From: an uncultured Sphingopyxis sp.
GTDB lineage: Bacteria > Pseudomonadota > Alphaproteobacteria > Sphingomonadales > Sphingomonadaceae
Reading direction: 5' to 3'
Assembly: GCA_937957805.1 (NCBI GenBank)
Contig: CALFXW010000057.1
Location: forward strand, 1 to 11,032
Length of the DNA stretch: 11,032 nt
The translations under genes and the position numbers were made by a program. Below are positions 5,880 through 11,032 of the stretch, piece after piece. A model generated the notes under the pieces. That model made no database searches, had not been told where the DNA came from, and was given only the letters and a program-made list of their open reading frames with translations. The stretch's first letter is position 1. Each line of letters begins with the position of its first letter.

Positions 5880-8288
5880 CTAATTGCCCCCCGCGCTTTC
5901 GCGGATGCTTGCCACCGCGTCGACCAGCTGCGCGACCGAAAATGGCTTGGGCAGGAACGCGACATTGTCGAGCGCGATGGATTTGCGCAATTGTTCCTCG
6001 GCATAGCCCGACATGAAAAGGACGGGGATGTGCGGCTGGTTTTCGCGCAGATGCTGCACCATCGTCGGCCCGTCCATCTGCGGCATCATGACGTCAGAGA
6101 TGACAAGGTCGATGCTGTCCATCGTCACCAGCCGTTCCAGCCCCTCCTCCCCATGTGCGGCGGAGGTGACGCTATAGCCCGCGCGGCTCAGCGCGCGTTC
6201 GGCGACGGCGCGGACCATATCCTCATCCTCCACCAGCAAGATATTGCCGCTGCCCCAATGCACCGAATGGGCGCTGCGCGGTGGCGGCGGGGCGGCCTGC
6301 GGCACGGCGGGGCCGGCATAAACGGGGAAATAGATGGAAAAAATCGTGCCTTGGCCGGGGGTTGAATCGACAAAAATATAGCCGCCCGACTGTTTGACGA
6401 TGCCATATACCGTCGCCAGCCCCAGCCCGGTGCCCTTGCCCAGATCCTTGGTGGTGAAAAATGGGTCGAATATTTTGGGCAAAACTTCGGGCGCGATGCC
6501 GCTGCCGGTGTCGGCAACGGTCAGCAAGCTATAATCCTCCACCGGCATGCCCGCACGGGCGAGGCGGCGCACCTCCGCCTGTTCGACAGGGCGTGTTGCG
6601 ATGGTCAATTGCCCGCCATGCGGCATGGCATCGCCCGCGTTGACCGCAAGGTTCATGATGACCTGTTCCAACTGCCCCGGGTCAGCGCGCACCGGCGAAA
6701 GCCCGCGCCCATGTTCGACCTGCAACTGCACCCTGTCGCCAATCAGCCGTTCGAGCAGATGCGATACGTCGGAGACAATGTCCGACAGGTTGACAATCTG
6801 CGGGCGCAACGTCTGCTGGCGCGAAAATGCCAGCAATTGCCGCGTCAGATTGGCGGCGCGATTGGCATTGCTGCGCACCTGTTGAATATCATCATAATCG
6901 CTGTCGCCCGCGCTGTGGCGGGTCAGCATAAGGTCACAATTACCGATAATTCCGGTCAATATATTATTGAAATCATGCGCAATTCCGCCTGCCAGCTGGC
7001 CGACGGCCTGCATCTTGGTTGCTTGCGCCATCTGGGTGCGCAACTGGGCATCCCCCGCTGCCTCCGCCAAAGTCAGCAGAACATTCGCCTCCCCCATGCC
7101 GCGCACGCCGGTAAGGCCGATGACCACCTGCTCCTCTGCCCGTGCGAGCAAACGCACGGTCAATTCACCCGAACTGGCACGCGCGCCGCCGTGGCGGCGG
7201 ACGGCGTCTGCAAGCGCGCTCTTATCCTCCGCCACCACAAGGTCGCCGGGGTAGCTGGGCGGACGGCTCGCATCGATGCCCGCTGCGCGCGCAAAGGCGG
7301 CGTTGAAAAAGGCGATGCGGCCGTCGCGATCGACCATCGCCATCCCGACGGGCAGCGCGGCGAGCAGATTTTCGACATAATCATGCGCAATGCCGCGTTC
7401 CGCCGGGCCGCCATCCTCATCAAAAAGGAGGAGGAGGATTGGGGCCGCCGGATCCGCACGGTCAAAGGCAATTTCGACAAGGCGCAGCGGCGTCGCTCCC
7501 GCCCCCGCCTGTTCGCGGGCAAAGCGGATCAACCCTTGGGGGTCAACCCGCAGGAAGCTGGCAAAATCCTGCCCCTCCACCCGCGCGTCGGCGCGGCCCA
7601 CCGCGCGCAAGGCAAAGGCTGCATTCGCCCCACGGATGGTGCCGGTGGCGCTGACCAGCGCAACCATCGCACCCGCTTCACCGGCAATGCGCCCCGGCCA
7701 GTCGGCAATCGCATTTTCCGCCGCAGCAACCGGGTCAATCGCCAGATTTTCGTGCCATTGCCACAAGAGATGGTCGCTCGCCCGGCCAACGCGCAGCACG
7801 CTGGCGCTGATTTCGCGCCCATTACAGCGAAAGCCGCTGATCGCAGCTTCCCCATCGCGCCACGCCGCGCGACCAACCTCTGCAATCAGGGCAACGGTTG
7901 GCGCATCGACGGGCAGCGCGGGCGGGGTAATCGGCCCTTCAAACCAGTCGCAATATTGGTTGTTGGCCAATACCAGCCGCCCGGTACGGTCAGTGACCGC
8001 GATGGCGCATTGTGCGCTGTCGCCGATCGCCCGCACCAATGTCCAATCATTGCCCCCCTCCCCCACCAAGGGGTGCGCAACGCCACGCCTTTGCCATGCG
8101 CCCAGCACGACTGCGCCCAATATACCGCTCGCCGCCATGCCGCCGGCAAGCGGCGCCGAACCGCTCACCCACCAGAGGATGAGGGTAGAGGCCACCGCCG
8201 CCGCAAGGACGGCGATGACCGCTAAACGGGGTTGCCAGCGTTCCTTTGGGGCAGCGGCAAAATCGGCGTAGAGTGCGGCTTGTGTCAC
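5880..8288 (-). CDS. cckA: Cell-cycle hybrid histidine kinase CckA
   Basis: CckA is the bifunctional kinase/phosphatase that feeds the ChpT phosphotransferase and the response regulators CtrA and CpdR in alphaproteobacteria. The 802-residue protein has two N-terminal membrane helices (about 22-41 and 48-65), three PAS-like segments (about 85-180, 203-290, 304-410), a HisKA domain with phosphoacceptor H438 (QLAGGIAHDFNNILTGIIG), and a HATPase domain. The latter shows N-box N546/N550, DTGSG 593-597, FDPFFTTK 607-614 and GKGTGLGL 617-624. A proline-rich linker leads to a C-terminal receiver with D732 (VISDVMMPQMDG) and K781. The start is GTG at 8288 with an AAGGA site (8297-8293). GTGA overlaps the stop of the upstream peptidase gene, so the two are translationally coupled. 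The PAS wording is degenerate, so PAS boundaries are approximate. Everything needed for phosphorelay is present. Confidence 0.92.
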   Translation of the reverse strand: MTQAALYADFAAAPKERWQPRLAVIAVLAAAVASTLILWWVSGSAPLAGGMAASGILGAVVLGAWQRRGVAHPLVGEGGNDWTLVRAIGDSAQCAIAVTDRTGRLVLANNQYCDWFEGPITPPALPVDAPTVALIAEVGRAAWRDGEAAISGFRCNGREISASVLRVGRASDHLLWQWHENLAIDPVAAAENAIADWPGRIAGEAGAMVALVSATGTIRGANAAFALRAVGRADARVEGQDFASFLRVDPQGLIRFAREQAGAGATPLRLVEIAFDRADPAAPILLLLFDEDGGPAERGIAHDYVENLLAALPVGMAMVDRDGRIAFFNAAFARAAGIDASRPPSYPGDLVVAEDKSALADAVRRHGGARASSGELTVRLLARAEEQVVIGLTGVRGMGEANVLLTLAEAAGDAQLRTQMAQATKMQAVGQLAGGIAHDFNNILTGIIGNCDLMLTRHSAGDSDYDDIQQVRSNANRAANLTRQLLAFSRQQTLRPQIVNLSDIVSDVSHLLERLIGDRVQLQVEHGRGLSPVRADPGQLEQVIMNLAVNAGDAMPHGGQLTIATRPVEQAEVRRLARAGMPVEDYSLLTVADTGSGIAPEVLPKIFDPFFTTKDLGKGTGLGLATVYGIVKQSGGYIFVDSTPGQGTIFSIYFPVYAGPAVPQAAPPPPRSAHSVHWGSGNILLVEDEDMVRAVAERALSRAGYSVTSAAHGEEGLERLVTMDSIDLVISDVMMPQMDGPTMVQHLRENQPHIPVLFMSGYAEEQLRKSIALDNVAFLPKPFSVAQLVDAVASIRESAGGN

Positions 8289-10345
8289 CAGATCCTTACA
8301 CGGTCGGCAGGCGCCAGATAAAGGCTGGTGCCCGGTTGAACATTGAAGGCACTATACCATGCGTCAATGTTACGCACGACCCATGCGCGCTGAATCGACG
8401 GCGCATGCGGGTCGGTGGTCAGACGTTGCAGCAAATTGGTGTCGCGATAATTACGCCGCCACACCTGCGCCCAGCCCATGAAAAAGCGCTGATCACCCGT
8501 GGTGCCGTCGATAACCGGGGCTTCGCGGCCATTCAGTGACTTGATATAGGCATCATGCGCAATCGCCAGCCCGGCCAAATCGCCGATATTTTCGCCCAGC
8601 GTAAATTCACCGCCGACATGTTCGCCCAGCACTTCATAGGCGTCATATTGGGCAATCAGGCGCTGCCCCGCCGCTTCAAAAGCGGCAACATCACTGGGCG
8701 TCCACCAATCGGCCAGACGACCATGTTCATCATATTTGGCCCCCTGATCGTCGAAGTGGTGGCTGATTTCATGGCCGATGACCGCGCCAATACCGCCATA
8801 ATTGACCGCTGCGTCGGCGTTGGGGTCAAAGAAGGGCGGCTGCAATATCGCCGCCGGGAACACAATTTCGTTCATCGAAAAATTGGCATAGGCATTGACC
8901 GTCATCGGCGTCATGCCCCATTCCCAACGCCGCACCGCGCCGCCCAATTTGCCAATTTGATAATCATGTTCGAACTGCGCGGAACGCCACGCATTGCCGA
9001 ACAGATCATCGGCCCGAATGTCGAGCCCGTCATAGCTGCGCCACTGGTCAGGATAGCCGATTTTGACCGTGAAATTGGCGAGTTTTGCGCGCGCGCGCAC
9101 CTTGGTTTCAGGCTGCATCCAGCTGAGGTTGTCGATGCGCGTGCCCAGCGCGGCAAGCACATTGCTGACCAAAGTCTGCATTGCGGCCTTGGTTTCGGGT
9201 GGGAAATATTGCGCGGCATATTGCTGGCTCAGATCATCGCCCAGCACCCCTTCGACAAAGCGAACCGCGCGCTTGTCGCGGGTTTCACGCTGCGGCGTGC
9301 CCGAAAGCGCGGTGCCGTAAAAAGCGAAATTGGCGTTGGCCACCGCATCGGGCAGCTGATCGGCATAGCTGGACAAGCTGCGAACAATCAGCTGGTCGCG
9401 CAGAACTTCCACCGGGGTTTCCGCAAAAATCGCGGCCATCGCGGTAAAGGCGCTCGGCTGGCCGACCAGCAAATCCGCCTCATTATCGCCAAGCCCATGG
9501 AGGTAGCCGGCAAAATCATAACCGGGTGCAAGTCGCGTCAGGTCGGCCACCGTCATCTTATTATAGACTTTGGTCGCATCGCTCGAATCGAGGCGGTTCC
9601 AATGCGCGCCGGCAATCCGCGTTTCAAACGCCATCACTGCCTGCGCGCGCGCGGCGGCATTTTGTTCACCCGCCAGCGTCAACATCTGCGTCAGATAAGT
9701 GACATAGGCCGTGCGCGCATCCTGATAACGCTGCGCATTTTCGAGGTAATAGTCGCGGTCGGGCATGCCGATCCCGCCCTGATAGAGGGTGAAGATATAA
9801 TGGTCGGGCGAACGGTCATCCTGACCGACAAAGCCTGCAAATAATGTGGGGATCCCTGCACGATCGGCCTGTGCGGCCAGCGCAGCATAACCCGCCCGGT
9901 CATTCAGCGCACGCACGCGGGTCAACCAGGGGTTGATCGGCGCAAGGCCCCGTGCTTCGACGGTCGCCGCGTCGAGGTAGCTGTTATACGCACGGCCAAT
10001 GGCGCTGTTGGTGTCGCCGCGCGCAGCGTCGAGGATACCGCGTGTGCGTTGCAGGCTGAGGTCAGCGAGCACGGTGAACATGCCATAGTTGGACTTGTCC
10101 GACGGGATCGCGGTGTTGCGCGCCCATGCACCATTGACGTATCCGTAAAAATCATTGCCCGGCAGGATCGTGCGGTCCATCCCCGCCGTGTCGATGCCAT
10201 AGCTGCCATATTGGGGCGCATGCGCCGCATGGTTGGCATGTGCAGCATGCGGATCCGCCTGATTGGCAAACGCCGCAGCACCCAATGAAATGGCCATTGC
10301 GCTGACGGAAACCGCCGCAATAGCTTTGCCGAAAATACGAGCCAT
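8285..10345 (-). CDS. Exported M13-family zinc metallopeptidase (neprilysin/PepO-like)
   Basis: This is an M13 endopeptidase, a family that cleaves short peptides outside the cytoplasm. The 686 residues match the family length. A signal peptide with an alanine-rich hydrophobic core ends at about A27 (AAAFA-NQ). The zinc site is HEISH with H525, E526 and H529, plus third ligand E585 in GENIGDLAG; D589 is also present. The substrate-binding NAY is at 484-486 and the transition-state histidine is probably H647 (TDPHAPSIQRAW). The C-terminus RVRIW is typical of bacterial members. The mature N-terminus carries four histidines three residues apart (H33, H36, H39, H42), an unusual extra. GGGAGG at 10358-10353 supports the ATG at 10345. 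The stop overlaps the cckA start by four bases. All catalytic residues are present, so the enzyme should be active in the periplasm or outside. Confidence 0.94.
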   Translation of the reverse strand: MARIFGKAIAAVSVSAMAISLGAAAFANQADPHAAHANHAAHAPQYGSYGIDTAGMDRTILPGNDFYGYVNGAWARNTAIPSDKSNYGMFTVLADLSLQRTRGILDAARGDTNSAIGRAYNSYLDAATVEARGLAPINPWLTRVRALNDRAGYAALAAQADRAGIPTLFAGFVGQDDRSPDHYIFTLYQGGIGMPDRDYYLENAQRYQDARTAYVTYLTQMLTLAGEQNAAARAQAVMAFETRIAGAHWNRLDSSDATKVYNKMTVADLTRLAPGYDFAGYLHGLGDNEADLLVGQPSAFTAMAAIFAETPVEVLRDQLIVRSLSSYADQLPDAVANANFAFYGTALSGTPQRETRDKRAVRFVEGVLGDDLSQQYAAQYFPPETKAAMQTLVSNVLAALGTRIDNLSWMQPETKVRARAKLANFTVKIGYPDQWRSYDGLDIRADDLFGNAWRSAQFEHDYQIGKLGGAVRRWEWGMTPMTVNAYANFSMNEIVFPAAILQPPFFDPNADAAVNYGGIGAVIGHEISHHFDDQGAKYDEHGRLADWWTPSDVAAFEAAGQRLIAQYDAYEVLGEHVGGEFTLGENIGDLAGLAIAHDAYIKSLNGREAPVIDGTTGDQRFFMGWAQVWRRNYRDTNLLQRLTTDPHAPSIQRAWVVRNIDAWYSAFNVQPGTSLYLAPADRVRIW

Positions 10346-10405
10346 AATGCAACCTCCCTGTTGTTGGCGCGCGACTCCCCGCCGACTACGCCTGTCGTCA
10401 CGCTG

Positions 10406-10441
10406 TTGTATAGCAGCAATACAAAGCTGCGCAATCGCGCA
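10406..10441 (-). promoter_or_regulatory. Possible promoter with nested palindromes upstream of the M13 gene
   Basis: On the minus strand TTGCGC (10434-10429) and TATACA (10412-10407) could be -35 and -10 elements with 16-base spacing, upstream of the ATG at 10345. The -10 lies inside an almost perfect 19-bp palindrome (10406-10424: left half TTGTATAGC, centre A, right half GCAATACAA, one mismatched pair). The -35 lies inside TGCGC-AATC-GCGCA (10428-10441). Such placement would suit a dimeric repressor, but no regulator is identified. The match to a sphingomonad housekeeping promoter is weak evidence. Confidence 0.35.
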
Positions 10442-10450
10442 ACATTATGC

Positions 10451-10780
10451 TTATACCTGCCGCGCTGCGCGCCGGTCGGCCAGGCGTTTGCGCCAGCGCC
10501 GCCGCACCCATGCCGACCAGATTACCGACGACAGCACATATCCCACCGCCGCCGACAGCGCCGAAATGATGAAAAGCCCGGTCAGCATCGCAGGTGCAGC
10601 ATCGGAAAAAGACCATGCCGCCCATTCGCCAACGCTGGCACCGCGTTCGGCAAGCAGTGAAAAAGTGCTAATATCCGCGTGCAGGCCAAAGGCCGCATTG
10701 CCCACCCATACGGAGGAGGCAAGCAGAAAGGGTGTGGTGAGCGGGTTCGACAAAAAGGTCATCGCCGCGCCCAAGGGATC
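10451..10780 (-). pseudogene. DUF2062 membrane protein, 3' part only
   Basis: The roughly 110 C-terminal residues match the pattern of DUF2062 proteins: an asparagine-proline-threonine block (MTFLSNPLTTPF) followed by a hydrophobic helix, a low-complexity spacer, a second long helix (about 30 hydrophobic residues from PAMLTGLFIISALS to VIWSAW) and a strongly basic tail (RRRWRKRLADRRAAR). The function of the family is not established; it is an inner membrane protein. The N-terminal half is missing because at a GGATCC (10776-10781) the frame passes into an unrelated exported protein. The gene is upstream of, and on the same strand as, the M13 peptidase gene, with about 105 bases between them. 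In the source genome it is probably intact; here it is truncated by the junction. Confidence 0.65.
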
Positions 10781-10987
10781 CGGAATGTGCGACTCCAGCC
10801 AAGGGGATCCGCTGTTCGTTGTCTTATAGATCCTTCCCGGCGCACCGGTGGCGATCGCCGTTTGCGCGTCCGTGGCATGCACGGCGAACACATGGCCGAA
10901 AGGTGTGAGGGTCTGCTGGGTCCATTGCGCGTAGCACGGCACCATCCATGACGATAACACGAGAACGGGAATGAAGCGGGAGCGCAT
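10777..10987 (-). CDS. N-terminal fragment of an exported BNR/YCF48-like beta-propeller protein
   Basis: The ATG at 10987 starts a clear signal peptide (MRSRFIPVLVLSSWMVPCYA, cleavage before QWTQQ). The mature part, QWTQQTLTPFGHVFAVHAT followed by GAPGRIYKTTNSGSPW, has the rhythm of YCF48/BNR beta-propeller blades, in which a GxIYKTTNxGxxW strand recurs; N, G and W fall in the expected register across the GGATCC at 10805-10810. Only one blade is present before the frame runs, at the second GGATCC (10776-10781), into the DUF2062 fragment. Such exported propellers are common in Bacteroidota and related groups rather than in sphingomonads, which suggests a different source organism. An alternative in-frame ATG at 11017 would add ten polar residues before the signal peptide and is less likely. 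Confidence 0.55.
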
Positions 10988-11032
10988 GTCTGGGTTGCTG
11001 TGGGAAAAGTACGGCAACCAGATGTGCTCATG
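10988..11032. other. Short upstream region of the propeller fragment
   Basis: These 45 bases precede the signal-peptide ATG of the minus-strand fragment. I see no clear Shine-Dalgarno, promoter or repeat in them. Confidence 0.3.

Noticed and set aside
5853..5881. AGGGGC...GCCCCT hairpin between phaZ and cckA as bidirectional terminator
   Set aside because: Only six base pairs around a 17-base loop, with no U-rich tail on either strand; too weak to call although a terminator is expected between convergent genes.
5891..5904. CCGCG-CTTT-CGCGG hairpin in the cckA 3' end
   Set aside because: Five base pairs inside coding sequence with no following T run; such short GC dyads are frequent in this composition.
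6609..8225. Long plus-strand open frame (538 codons) opposite cckA
   Set aside because: It is the antisense shadow of a high-GC kinase gene; the translation has no recognisable domain, while the minus strand gives a complete CckA with all motifs.
8555..9844. Plus-strand open frame (429 codons) opposite the M13 peptidase gene
   Set aside because: Antisense shadow: composition is odd, no domain is visible, and the minus strand encodes a full peptidase with the zinc site.

Overview
The window reads as one long block of alphaproteobacterial DNA of sphingomonad (Sphingomonadales) character, roughly 606 to 10776, flanked at both ends by short pieces of unrelated genes. The taxon call rests on a CckA-type cell-cycle kinase, the wording of the proteins (for example the M13 peptidase and DUF2062 fragment), and moderately high GC with GC-rich third positions. 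It is inferred from protein memory, not from a database search.

Left end (1-606): a mosaic. It holds a low-GC gene tail with a perfect hairpin terminator, a high-GC fragment of a ClpA/ClpB-type AAA+ ATPase on the minus strand, and a fragment of an NtrX-type sigma-54 response regulator on the plus strand. None of these is a complete gene. The base sequence begins GATCC. Right end (10777-11032): the remaining DUF2062 gene is joined in frame, at a GGATCC site, to the start of an exported BNR/YCF48-like beta-propeller protein. Ligation or assembly chimerism is the simplest reading for both ends.

Central block, plus strand: astA-astB (arginine succinyltransferase pathway, first two steps) overlap by one base. 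After a 121-base gap come an 84-residue two-helix membrane protein, phaC (PHA synthase with a class II-like active site) and phaZ (intracellular PHA depolymerase), closely spaced as one apparent operon. The gap contains a full-consensus sigma-54 (RpoN) promoter placed so that its predicted start point lies just upstream of the small gene's ribosome binding site. A hairpin overlaps the phaC ribosome binding site.

Central block, minus strand: phaZ converges on an oppositely transcribed group read right to left: a DUF2062 membrane protein (broken by the junction), an exported M13 zinc metallopeptidase, and cckA, whose GTG start overlaps the peptidase stop (GTGA). A possible promoter with nested palindromes lies upstream of the peptidase.

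Functionally, the block combines arginine catabolism (nitrogen release), synthesis and mobilisation of a carbon reserve, and a cell-cycle phosphorelay kinase. The most notable observation is the probable RpoN-controlled three-gene PHA operon containing an uncharacterised small membrane protein. No tRNA, rRNA, CRISPR array, intact insertion sequence or phage gene was seen.
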